Shown here in pieces: positions 7,255 through 15,275 of a stretch of 43,653 bases of DNA. Position 1 is the stretch's first letter, and every line of letters begins with the position of its first letter. The stretch covers positions 1 to 43,653 of the forward strand of contig CAMYMF010000005.1 of assembly GCA_947259355.1 (NCBI GenBank), written 5' to 3'. A program made the position numbers and the translations under genes. Below the pieces are notes generated by a model, which was not told the DNA's origin, made no database searches, and saw only the letters and a list, made by a program, of their open reading frames with translations. The DNA comes from an uncultured Nitrospirota bacterium (GTDB lineage Bacteria > CG2-30-53-67).

Positions 7255-9315
7255 ATGACCCAACGCAATCAGGACAAAGCCGTCACCGAGTTCCTCGCCG
7301 AAGCCGAAGACATCCTGGAGGGCATCGGCCAGTCGCTCATCGATCTCGAATCGGGGATGAAGAGCGGCGCCGTCAACCCGGAAGTGATCAACACGATCTT
7401 CCGGGGCGCCCATTCCCTGAAAGGTCTTTCAGGGATGCTCGGATTTTTCCGCGTCTCCGAGCTGAGTCACACCCTCGAGAACCTGCTCGACAACCTGCGC
7501 CTCGGGAAGCTCGCCCTGACCGGCGCCGTCATGGACTGCCTCTTTGAAAGCCTCGAAACCCTGAACAGTCTGATTGCCAAGATCGGTCAGGCCGGCGACG
7601 ACGACGTGGAAACCGGCCCCAGCCTGTCGCACATCGACGCGATTCTCTCTGGTGAGGATTCGGAAAAACCCTCGGACGGATCCCCCCTGGGCGGCGTAGA
7701 GCTTGCGGCCTCCGTGCTCGAAGTTCTGACCGAATACGAAGAACACCGCCTGATGGAGAACATCCGCCAGGGCGCCCGGCTCTACGAGGTCCAGGTCACG
7801 CTCGATCTCACCACCTTTGACGATGATCTTCAAGAGTTGACCAAGACTCTCGGCACCCTCGGCGAGGTCATCACCACGCTCCCCAGCGCCTCGGACACTC
7901 CCGAGTCGACCATCCGCTTCAACCTGATCATCGGCACCCCCCACGGCGAGACAGAGCTCCGAGAAGTGATCACTTTGGATACGGCTGTCCTCCGGGAGAT
8001 TCAGTACAGCACAGAGGTCAAGCCGGTCCAGGCCGCTTCTCGCCCCAGCCGTCCCGCTGAGCAAGGGGCGCAAGGGAGACCGGCCGGTACAGAACAGAGT
8101 TTCACGGGTGAGCTAAAAGGCCTGACCAAAACGGTACGCGTCGACATCACGAAGCTCGACGCCCTCATGAACTCCGTGGGCGACCTGATTCAAAAGAAGA
8201 ACATGCTCTACGGCCTCGCCTGGGAGATGAAGAAAGAGAGCACCCTGGCCGGCCCCGCCAACGACCTGCTTCGTATCACCGATGCCGTGGATCGGAAACT
8301 TCAAGAACTGCAGGAGGGCATTCTGGATGTTCGAATGATCCCCATCGGGCAGATCTTCAACCGGATGGCGCGCATTGTACGCAAACTCTCCAACGCCTCC
8401 GGCAAGAAGATCAATTTCAGCACTTCCGGGGAAGATACCGAACTGGACAAACTGGTGATCGAGGACATGGCGGACCCGTTGATGCACATCATCCGAAATG
8501 CCATCGACCATGGGATCGAGCCGCCGGAGGAACGCGAACGCCTCGGCAAACCGGTGGAAGGAACCATCCGTCTCGATGCGTACCAGAAGGGCAACCACGT
8601 GGTGGTGGAAGTCTCCGATGACGGCGCCGGTATCGATGCAGAGCAAGTTTATGCCAAGGCAATCGCGAAGGGACTTTTGGAAGAACAGGACAACCTCGAT
8701 GAAGATTACCTGCTGAAGCTCCTCTGTCTGCCGGGGTTCTCCACGGCCGACGAAATCACCGAAGTTTCCGGGCGTGGCGTCGGCATGGACGTGGTGAAGC
8801 AGAATATCAGCGCGCTGGGTGGCGTCATCGATATTCAAACCGAGCTGGGACGGGGCACCCGTTTCTTCATTACCCTGCCGATAACGCTGGCCATCATGCC
8901 CGCGCTCATCGTCCGCTGTTCGAAACAGACGTTCGCCATTCCGCTGAACGCCGTTTCGGAGAACCTCATCGTCCCCGGTGATGCAGTGAGGACGGTGGAA
9001 CAAAAGGAGGTCATCCGGCTCCGGGGTCGCACCCTTTCCCTGCTGCGCTTGCAGGAGATCTTCCGGTTGCCCCCGAGTGAAAACCCGAAGAACAAGGCTC
9101 ACATCGTGGTGGCAGGCCTTGCCGAGAAAAAGATCGGTATCATTGTAGATGAGTTTCTGGACAAGCAGGAGATCGTCATCAAATCCATCGGCACCACGCT
9201 GAAGAAGATCCGTGGCATCGCAGGGGCGACAGAGACGGCCGATAAGCGGGCCCGACTGGTCCTCGACGTGAGTGCGTTGATAGAGGAAGCCACACAGGGA
9301 GTGCAGACTGCATGA
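7255..9315 (+). CDS. cheA: Chemotaxis-type histidine kinase CheA
   Basis: 686-residue class II sensor kinase that phosphorylates receivers in response to MCP arrays. Order of domains: Hpt (residues 5-110) with phosphorylated H53 in RGAHSLKGLSGM; a ferredoxin-like P2-type region (about 145-250) with linker; dimerisation domain (290-355, VRVDITKLDALMNSVGDLIQ); HATPase (360-540) with N box HIIRNAIDHGIEPPEERE and G boxes DDGAGID and GRGVGMDVV; C-terminal CheW-like regulatory domain (546-675). All catalytic motifs are intact. Starts 2 bases after the receiver gene stop and overlaps the GGDEF gene by 4 bases (ATGA), indicating coupled translation and a functional kinase/diguanylate cyclase pair. 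Confidence 0.96.
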   Translation: MTQRNQDKAVTEFLAEAEDILEGIGQSLIDLESGMKSGAVNPEVINTIFRGAHSLKGLSGMLGFFRVSELSHTLENLLDNLRLGKLALTGAVMDCLFESLETLNSLIAKIGQAGDDDVETGPSLSHIDAILSGEDSEKPSDGSPLGGVELAASVLEVLTEYEEHRLMENIRQGARLYEVQVTLDLTTFDDDLQELTKTLGTLGEVITTLPSASDTPESTIRFNLIIGTPHGETELREVITLDTAVLREIQYSTEVKPVQAASRPSRPAEQGAQGRPAGTEQSFTGELKGLTKTVRVDITKLDALMNSVGDLIQKKNMLYGLAWEMKKESTLAGPANDLLRITDAVDRKLQELQEGILDVRMIPIGQIFNRMARIVRKLSNASGKKINFSTSGEDTELDKLVIEDMADPLMHIIRNAIDHGIEPPEERERLGKPVEGTIRLDAYQKGNHVVVEVSDDGAGIDAEQVYAKAIAKGLLEEQDNLDEDYLLKLLCLPGFSTADEITEVSGRGVGMDVVKQNISALGGVIDIQTELGRGTRFFITLPITLAIMPALIVRCSKQTFAIPLNAVSENLIVPGDAVRTVEQKEVIRLRGRTLSLLRLQEIFRLPPSENPKNKAHIVVAGLAEKKIGIIVDEFLDKQEIVIKSIGTTLKKIRGIAGATETADKRARLVLDVSALIEEATQGVQTA

Positions 9316-10286
9316 CGCAGACGCAAAATGATGCAACCATATTGATCGTGGACGACACCGAGACCGTGCGCCGCCAGATTCAGCGCGTCCTTGCACAGGA
9401 GACGGGATTGGTGGGTCAGTTTCTCGAGGCAGGTTCTGCGCTGGAGGGGTACAAACAGCTCGTCACCCAGAAAGTCGATCTCGTTGTGTGCGACGTGGTC
9501 ATGCCGGACATCGACGGCTTCAAGTTCCTCAGCATGGTGAAGGGCCACCCGGAGCTGGCGCACATCCCCGTACTGCTGCTCACCTCCCAGGGGGATCAGG
9601 AGAGCAAGAACAAAGGACTGGAGCAGGGGGCCAGCGATTATCTGACCAAACCTTTCAATGAGATAGAGCTGCTGGCCCGGGTGCGGGTGCATCTGAAACT
9701 GAAACTGGTGCAGGACGAACTGAGAGAAGCGAACAAACAACTGACGGCGCTGTCCAACACCGATGGGCTGACGGAGATCTTCAATCGGCGGCATCTGATG
9801 AACACCATGACCTATGAGATCTCCCGGGCCGCACGCTATGCATCTCCCCTGGCTTTCCTGCTCATGGATCTGGATGACTTCAAGAGCGTCAACGACACCT
9901 ACGGCCACCAGGCCGGCGATCAGGTCCTCGTCAGTTTCTGCAATCGTGTCAATACTATCCTGCGACGGACAGATATCTTCGCCCGGTACGGCGGTGAGGA
10001 ATTCGCCATCCTGCTGCCGCAGGCAAAACCGAGCGGCGTGGAAAACCTGGCGGAGAAGATCCGGGCGAATCTGGCCAACACCCCCTTCGACATCGGCGGG
10101 CAGCTCGTTACAGTCACCGTGAGCTGCGGCATTGCCAGCTACAAAGAGGGGGTGGCCGACACGGTCGACACCATCATCAAGGAAGCGGACCAGGCACTCT
10201 ATCGCGCGAAGCAGACCGGCAAGAATCGGGTGGTACTGTCCCCGCACTGCCTCGAGGGCGCCCGCGTTCCAGACCATGAGGATTGA
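9312..10286 (+). CDS. Receiver-GGDEF diguanylate cyclase (PleD/WspR-like)
   Basis: 324 residues: an N-terminal receiver with acidic pair in ILIVDDTETV, phosphoacceptor D61 in VVCDVVMPDIDGF and Lys in YLTKPFNE, then a GGDEF domain with active-site GGEEF at 227-231. An RxxD product-inhibition site (RRTD, 218-221) lies five residues before it. All residues needed for c-di-GMP synthesis from two GTP are present. It overlaps cheA by four bases, which makes CheA the likely kinase for its receiver. This layout parallels Wsp-type chemosensory systems, where phosphorylation of a receiver-GGDEF protein raises c-di-GMP; here it is the only recognisable effector in the locus. Confidence 0.94.
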   Translation: MTQTQNDATILIVDDTETVRRQIQRVLAQETGLVGQFLEAGSALEGYKQLVTQKVDLVVCDVVMPDIDGFKFLSMVKGHPELAHIPVLLLTSQGDQESKNKGLEQGASDYLTKPFNEIELLARVRVHLKLKLVQDELREANKQLTALSNTDGLTEIFNRRHLMNTMTYEISRAARYASPLAFLLMDLDDFKSVNDTYGHQAGDQVLVSFCNRVNTILRRTDIFARYGGEEFAILLPQAKPSGVENLAEKIRANLANTPFDIGGQLVTVTVSCGIASYKEGVADTVDTIIKEADQALYRAKQTGKNRVVLSPHCLEGARVPDHED

Positions 10287-10288
10287 AA

Positions 10289-10876
10289 ATGGTTGAGCAG
10301 AACATCATCGATGCCTTTCTGGAACAGATGGGACCTCTCCTGGACGAGGAGCCGGCCCAAGTCGCGCCGGAAACCGCCGGTACAGAGAAGGCGACGGAGC
10401 GGTATCTCGATCTCATGGGGTTTCAGCTGGGCGACGAGGAGTACGCTGTGGACATCATGCGTATCCGGGAGATCACGACCTTGCTTGAGATGACCCCCAT
10501 TCCGAGGGCACCCGGATACATCGCCGGCGTGGTGTCCCTGCGGGGAAACATCACCCCCATCTTCGATCCCAAGAAAAAGATCGGTCTGCCGCAGACTGAG
10601 CGGAGTAATCGCGCACGCATTATCGTACTCAATCGCAACGACGAACAGGTTGGCATACTGGTGGACGCGATCATTGGCGCCGCCCGCGTTGCGCTGGGCA
10701 GCCTGGAGCCCCCACCCGCCGTGATACGGGGTCCCCAGGCCGAGTATGTCTCGGGAGTGGCCCGTGACGCCGATCGGATGTTGATCGTCATGGACATCGA
10801 CGCCATCACCCGGGTCGAAGGCGCGGCGGGAAGTTGGAAAAGGGTTGCTGAACCAGCGAGCCCCGAAGAGAGATGA
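10289..10876 (+). CDS. cheW: CheW-type coupling protein
   Basis: 195-residue adaptor linking MCPs to CheA. A 35-residue N-terminal extension precedes the CheW fold (FQLGDEEYAVDIMRIREI, then TPIPRAPGYIAGVVSLRGN and ITPIFDPKKKIGLP, and EQVGILVDAI). Residues that usually contact CheA and receptors are conserved. Two starts are possible: a TTG at 10283 overlapping the previous stop, or the ATG at 10289, preferred because GAGG at 10278-10281 is 7 bases upstream. It is the only stand-alone CheW in the window. Confidence 0.93.
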   Translation: MVEQNIIDAFLEQMGPLLDEEPAQVAPETAGTEKATERYLDLMGFQLGDEEYAVDIMRIREITTLLEMTPIPRAPGYIAGVVSLRGNITPIFDPKKKIGLPQTERSNRARIIVLNRNDEQVGILVDAIIGAARVALGSLEPPPAVIRGPQAEYVSGVARDADRMLIVMDIDAITRVEGAAGSWKRVAEPASPEER

Positions 10877-10924
10877 CAGCAGGGATGGGTCATTATTCTG
10901 ACGCGAAAGTCACCACCCTTCAAG

Positions 10925-10955
10925 AAAGGAGGACGAAGTGACAGCAGTCTGGTAA
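10925..10955 (+). promoter_or_regulatory. Strong Shine-Dalgarno preceding a five-codon reading frame
   Basis: AAAGGAGG (10925-10932), five bases, then GTG-ACA-GCA-GTC-TGG-TAA (10938-10955). This is the best ribosome site in the neighbourhood, yet the frame closes after five sense codons and no in-frame gene follows. It lies between cheW and the porin gene. It may be a leader peptide or a relic; coincidence is also possible. Confidence 0.3.
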
Positions 10956-11030
10956 CACGCAGCAAGCAGTCAACGAAGCAACACCACCCCCCTGTCTGAT
11001 TCAGTAAAGATATTTCTGGAGGTCTCTGTG

Positions 11031-12188
11031 ATGAAACGACATCTGTTCTGCGCCGTGGCCCTGCTCTGCGCTCTCTTGTGCCCCCAGGCGGCGACGGCCG
11101 ATGAACTCGACGATGTGAAAAAAGAAATCAAGGCGCTCCAGGAGCGTCTCGAGGCATTGGAGGCCGAGAGGAAAAGCAAGGCGCTCGAAGAGCGTCTCGC
11201 CGTGCTGGAAGCGGAGGATGAGGATTTCATGCACCGGCTGCAGGAAATGGTCACCGTCGGCGGCTACGCGGACGGCGAGTACATCATGACCGACAAGAAG
11301 GGAGAGAACAATCGCTTCCGCGTGCACCACCTCTCCCTCTTCTTCAAGAAGCAGATATCCGAACAGTGGCGGTTTTTTTCTGAGATTGAATATGAGGACG
11401 CGCCGAAAATCTCGGGCACCGATGACGGCTCCGCCATTAAAGACACTGAGGGCAAAGTTTTCGTTGAGGTCTTTACGTTGGAATACTATTTGAACCGGTA
11501 CCTCAACTTCCGGCTCGGCCGCTTTCTCACCCCCGGCGGCATCTGGAATGTGGACCATTACCCGCCCTTCGTGCTCACCCAGGACCGTCCGCAGCACATT
11601 CGCAAAATCTTTCCGCAACTCCAAGACGGTCTCCAACTGCTCGGCAGTGCGAATATGGCCGACGTGGTCACGGACTACATTCTCTATGTCTCTAACGGAC
11701 AGGGCAACACGGGACACGGCGACGGCAACGAAAACAAGGCCGTTGGCACTCGTTTGAAATTCAAGCTGCCCTATCTGTCGCGCTTGGAGGCGGGGTTCTC
11801 ATACTATCTGGAAGAGAAGAACAACGAAGACGACGTACGCGCCGCGGGGGCCGATCTAGTGATCCAGTGGGGCGGGCTCAAGTTCCAGGGTGAATACGCC
11901 AAGGAGTTCATCGAACCCGCCGTGGGAAGCTTCTTCCAGGAGATCGGCTATTACGCGCAGCTCCAGTATGACTACAGGAAATGGACCCTAGGCTACCGCT
12001 ACGACTGGTACGACAAAAACACAAAAGCCGACAACGACCGCAAAACGATCAACACCATCGTGCTGAACTACCACTTTACTCCGGACGTTGTCGTGAAAGC
12101 GGAGCACCACTTCCACGATCCCCAGGATCGTACCCTGGAAGAATTCACCAAGACTTTGCTCTCGGTGGCGGTCTATCTTGGAGATTAA
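11031..12188 (+). CDS. Outer-membrane porin with N-terminal coiled coil
   Basis: 385 residues. A signal peptide (MKRHLFCAVALLCALL, cut near ATADE) precedes a charged coiled coil (about 28-70, repeated KALEERL/EALEAE heptads) and then a beta-barrel of alternating-residue strands (VGGYADGEYIMTD, FRLGRFLTPGGIWN, WTLGYRYDWYDKN) that ends near the C-terminus. The layout (signal peptide, coiled coil, barrel) is that of trimeric porins related to the phosphate-selective OprP/OprO type; anion selectivity is inference. ATG 11031 is chosen because GGAGG at 11018-11022 lies 8 bases upstream. It is embedded in the chemosensory locus just before a PstS-like periplasmic gene and an MCP, suggesting that it admits the sensed solute. 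Confidence 0.78.
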   Translation: MKRHLFCAVALLCALLCPQAATADELDDVKKEIKALQERLEALEAERKSKALEERLAVLEAEDEDFMHRLQEMVTVGGYADGEYIMTDKKGENNRFRVHHLSLFFKKQISEQWRFFSEIEYEDAPKISGTDDGSAIKDTEGKVFVEVFTLEYYLNRYLNFRLGRFLTPGGIWNVDHYPPFVLTQDRPQHIRKIFPQLQDGLQLLGSANMADVVTDYILYVSNGQGNTGHGDGNENKAVGTRLKFKLPYLSRLEAGFSYYLEEKNNEDDVRAAGADLVIQWGGLKFQGEYAKEFIEPAVGSFFQEIGYYAQLQYDYRKWTLGYRYDWYDKNTKADNDRKTINTIVLNYHFTPDVVVKAEHHFHDPQDRTLEEFTKTLLSVAVYLGD

Positions 12189-12239
12189 TTTCGGCTCCAG
12201 GGTCTGAAACCCTGTATGCGAATACATGGAGACGATACC

Positions 12240-12722
12240 ATGAACACGCAATATAGAGATTTCACGCAGAGCAGTAAGGCGCTCCCTTGGTTCGCCCTCT
12301 GTCTGCTTCTTATGGGCCTGAGTGCTTTTTGGGCTCACCCGGTCGCGGCGGCCGATCCCGTGGTGGTGATTGTCAACACAGCCAATCCCGTGACCTCCCT
12401 GGACCTGAACACCGTCCGGAAATTTTACGAGAATGACCTCCTCCAGTGGGATGACGGCAAAAAGATCACCCTCTATGACTTGCGGGTCAAGGATGAGGCA
12501 CGCCAGCGGTTCTCTCGGGAGGTGCTTCAGAAAGAACCGGACATGGTGGCCATGGAGTGGGCCAACCAGAAGATCACCAATACGGCCAAGAACCCGCCCC
12601 GAACGGTCAGTTCTGAGGTGCTCATGCAGGCCAGAGTGGGAAAAGACCCAGCAGCCATCGGGTACCTTCACCGCAGCGAGTTGAGCAGCGACCAAGTGAA
12701 GGTCGTCGCCACCCTTGAGTAA
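12240..12722 (+). CDS. Small periplasmic PstS-like (phosphate-binding-type) protein
   Basis: 160 residues with a signal peptide (hydrophobic core [18 protein letters not shown], probable cleavage after HPVAAA). The mature part ([20 protein letters not shown], then [14 protein letters not shown] and [12 protein letters not shown]) resembles one lobe of PstS-type substrate-binding proteins and is about half their usual length, like the short PBP-like proteins often found next to porins and signalling genes. ATG 12240 has GGAG at 12228-12231, 8 bases upstream. No ABC permease or ATPase is nearby, so a sensory role with the adjacent MCP is more likely than transport. Ligand unknown; phosphate or another oxyanion is a guess from family resemblance. 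Confidence 0.72.
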   Translation: MNTQYRDFTQSSKALPWFALCLLLMGLSAFWAHPVAAADPVVVIVNTANPVTSLDLNTVRKFYENDLLQWDDGKKITLYDLRVKDEARQRFSREVLQKEPDMVAMEWANQKITNTAKNPPRTVSSEVLMQARVGKDPAAIGYLHRSELSSDQVKVVATLE

Positions 12723-12783
12723 GACCACCCGAGAGGTGCCCTGCCCCGCGGATGAGACACTACCGCTTGAGAAGGATGAAGAC

Positions 12784-15255
12784 ATGGATGCAGCACGGCC
12801 GAAAATCCGGCGGAGCATCTGGAGGCGAAACCTGAAATCCAGGGTCACCCTGGCGGCCTTGGCGGCCCTTTTGATGATGTCCGGTTTCATGGCCGTCTCT
12901 GCGGAGTACGGGCAGCGGCGGCTTCTGTCAGAAATCGATGCCAATGCCATTGCATACGACAGAACACTCTTTGAGGCGCTGCTGAAAAAGCACTTCCAGC
13001 GCCTCGACAATCAGCTGACCCTTGTGCTCCGTCTGGAGGAGATTCCCGACGCCTTCGCAGTGCGAGATCGCGAGGGTCTGGAAATCGGTGCCGTGCCGGG
13101 CTACGACCTGATACGTTCCCGGGAAAACTTCACCCAAATGAGCTTTTATGTGGAGCCCGGCGTGGCCTTCTTCCGGGCCCACGATCCGACACACCACGGA
13201 GATCGAGTCACCGAGTCTCGGCGGCTCGTAGAGGAGGCCTTGCAGAACAAAGAAGCCCGTATCGGTCTGGAGGCGGACGGGAAGGGCGCGCACCTCTTCG
13301 TCGTGCAGCCGCTCTTTCGCGAGGGCTCTTTCCTGGGCCTCGTTGAAGTCGCCGGGGACCTTCAGCCGGTTCTGGAAGAGATGAAGCAAACCCTCGGCCC
13401 CGATGCGGCCATCCTGTTGCGCACCGGCAAAGCGGCAAAGGGGACACAAACCGATAGCACGTGGTACGCCGCTGCAGCCACCGATGAACGCCTGCTGAAC
13501 CGCATAAGAAAACAGGTCGATTTTGCCCCGGGCTTGGAGACGGATCAACGCATCACTCATGAGGACGGTAACCGCACGTTGGCCACCACGCTCTTTCCCT
13601 TTCGAGATTTTCGGGGCAGAAGCATTGGCGTGGTTGCGGTCAGCTCCAATGTGACGGCCTTCCGCGCCACTATGATCGGAACATTGCTCCGCTCCATCGG
13701 CATCGCAGCTGCCGGCTTCGCAATGGCGGCGGCATGGATCTTTTTTACTCTCGAGAGGAGCTTTCGGCCCCTGTCCCGGATGGTCCATGTGCTGCAGGAC
13801 ATCGCCGAAGGGGGCGGGGACCTTACCCAGCGCGTCGAAGTATACTCCGAGGACGAAATACAGGAAGTCGCCCGCTGGATGAACAGTTTCATGACCAATC
13901 TGCAGGGCATGGTCTCCCAGGTCAAGGAAACGGTGAAAACCGTTTCGGCCGTTGCGCAAAAGATCACAGCGAGCACCGACACCGTAGCCAGTGGTCTGCT
14001 GCAGCAGGAAGCCTCCATTTCAGAGATCGTGCGGCGCATGGACCAGGTCGATCAATCGGCCAGCAGTACACTGGCCGGGATGAGCAACCTCGCCCTCAAC
14101 ATGGGAGAGGCGTCCTCATCGGTTCTCGAGATGAGTGCTTCCATTGACGAGGTGGCACAGGGTACGGAGGATTCTTCGGCGGCCGTCGAGCACAGCGCGT
14201 CGTCCATCATGCAGATGGTGCGATCCATCGATGAGATTTCGAACCATATCAATGCCCTCTCGGCCAGTGCGGAGCAGACAGCAGCCTCCGTGGAACAGAT
14301 CAGCCGATCCATCGAAGCCATCAGCAACAATGCCAACGCGTCCTCGGACAACTCCAGGGAGGCCGCCGCCAAGGCGCAAGGTGGAAACGCTGCGGTGGTG
14401 GAGATGCATCGCGGCATGGAGAAAATCCAGACCACCTTCAACGAAACAGCCTGCGTCATGGACCGCCTCGGAAAGCAATCGGCATCCATCGGCAAGATCC
14501 TCAAGGTGATCGACGAGGTGGCGGACCAGACAAACCTGTTGGCACTGAACGCTGCGATCATCGCTGCCCAGGCCGGCGAGCACGGCAAGGGGTTTGCCGT
14601 GGTGGCCGATGAAATCAAGACGCTCGCAGAGCGCTCTGTGTCGGCCAGCCGCGAAATCTACCACGTAGTCCAAAATGTGCAGGACGAATCGGCCGCGGCA
14701 AGCAAATCGATGCAGGTCAGCGCCGCCACAATCACGCAGGGGCTCAAGTTGTCCCAACAGGCCGCAGAGGCTTTGAAGGAGATCACCGAGACGGTCGGTC
14801 GCTCCCGGAATATGATCGAAGACATTGCCCGAGCCACGGTGGAGCAATCCAAAGGCACCCAGGGCGTCCAAAACGCCATCGGTGAAATCACCCAGGCCCT
14901 GCGCCGCATGGCCGATGGCACGGACCAGCAACGGGCGGGCTCCGAACAGATTATGATCAGCACCGAACGGTTTCGGGAGATGACCGTTCAGGTGAGCCGG
15001 GCCATGCACGAACAGTCCCGGGGCAGCGGCCAGATCAGCAGGTCCATCGAAGAGATCAATACACAAACCCAGCAAATCTCAAAGGCGACGGCGGGACAGT
15101 CCGAGCAGTCTCAACAGGTTCTGTTGAGCGTGCGGACTATTGAGCAGGTGTCTGAGGGAAACACTCGGCAGATTGAGGAGATGACTGCGGCCATTCGGCA
15201 ACTGAGCAATGCAGTGGCGCATCTCCAATCGGATATGGACAAGTTCCAGGTATGA
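12784..15255 (+). CDS. Methyl-accepting chemotaxis protein with dCache-type periplasmic sensor
   Basis: 823 residues. TM1 at about 18-40 ([20 protein letters not shown]), periplasmic sensor to about 297, TM2 at about 298-320, HAMP (to 375), then a long coiled-coil signalling domain with hairpin tip at 578-610 ([20 protein letters not shown]). The periplasmic stretch [20 protein letters not shown] followed by [18 protein letters not shown] fits dCache_3-like sensors. The tip keeps AGE but has Ile where many receptors have Glu (AIEAA), as in a subset of deltaproteobacterial MCPs. ATG 12784 is preferred (AAGGA, 6-base spacing); a TTG at 12715 overlapping the previous gene would add 23 residues. 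It probably senses together with the preceding PstS-like protein. Confidence 0.9.
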   Translation: MDAARPKIRRSIWRRNLKSRVTLAALAALLMMSGFMAVSAEYGQRRLLSEIDANAIAYDRTLFEALLKKHFQRLDNQLTLVLRLEEIPDAFAVRDREGLEIGAVPGYDLIRSRENFTQMSFYVEPGVAFFRAHDPTHHGDRVTESRRLVEEALQNKEARIGLEADGKGAHLFVVQPLFREGSFLGLVEVAGDLQPVLEEMKQTLGPDAAILLRTGKAAKGTQTDSTWYAAAATDERLLNRIRKQVDFAPGLETDQRITHEDGNRTLATTLFPFRDFRGRSIGVVAVSSNVTAFRATMIGTLLRSIGIAAAGFAMAAAWIFFTLERSFRPLSRMVHVLQDIAEGGGDLTQRVEVYSEDEIQEVARWMNSFMTNLQGMVSQVKETVKTVSAVAQKITASTDTVASGLLQQEASISEIVRRMDQVDQSASSTLAGMSNLALNMGEASSSVLEMSASIDEVAQGTEDSSAAVEHSASSIMQMVRSIDEISNHINALSASAEQTAASVEQISRSIEAISNNANASSDNSREAAAKAQGGNAAVVEMHRGMEKIQTTFNETACVMDRLGKQSASIGKILKVIDEVADQTNLLALNAAIIAAQAGEHGKGFAVVADEIKTLAERSVSASREIYHVVQNVQDESAAASKSMQVSAATITQGLKLSQQAAEALKEITETVGRSRNMIEDIARATVEQSKGTQGVQNAIGEITQALRRMADGTDQQRAGSEQIMISTERFREMTVQVSRAMHEQSRGSGQISRSIEEINTQTQQISKATAGQSEQSQQVLLSVRTIEQVSEGNTRQIEEMTAAIRQLSNAVAHLQSDMDKFQV

Positions 15256-15275
15256 GTCTGGGAGGAAGAAGCGCC

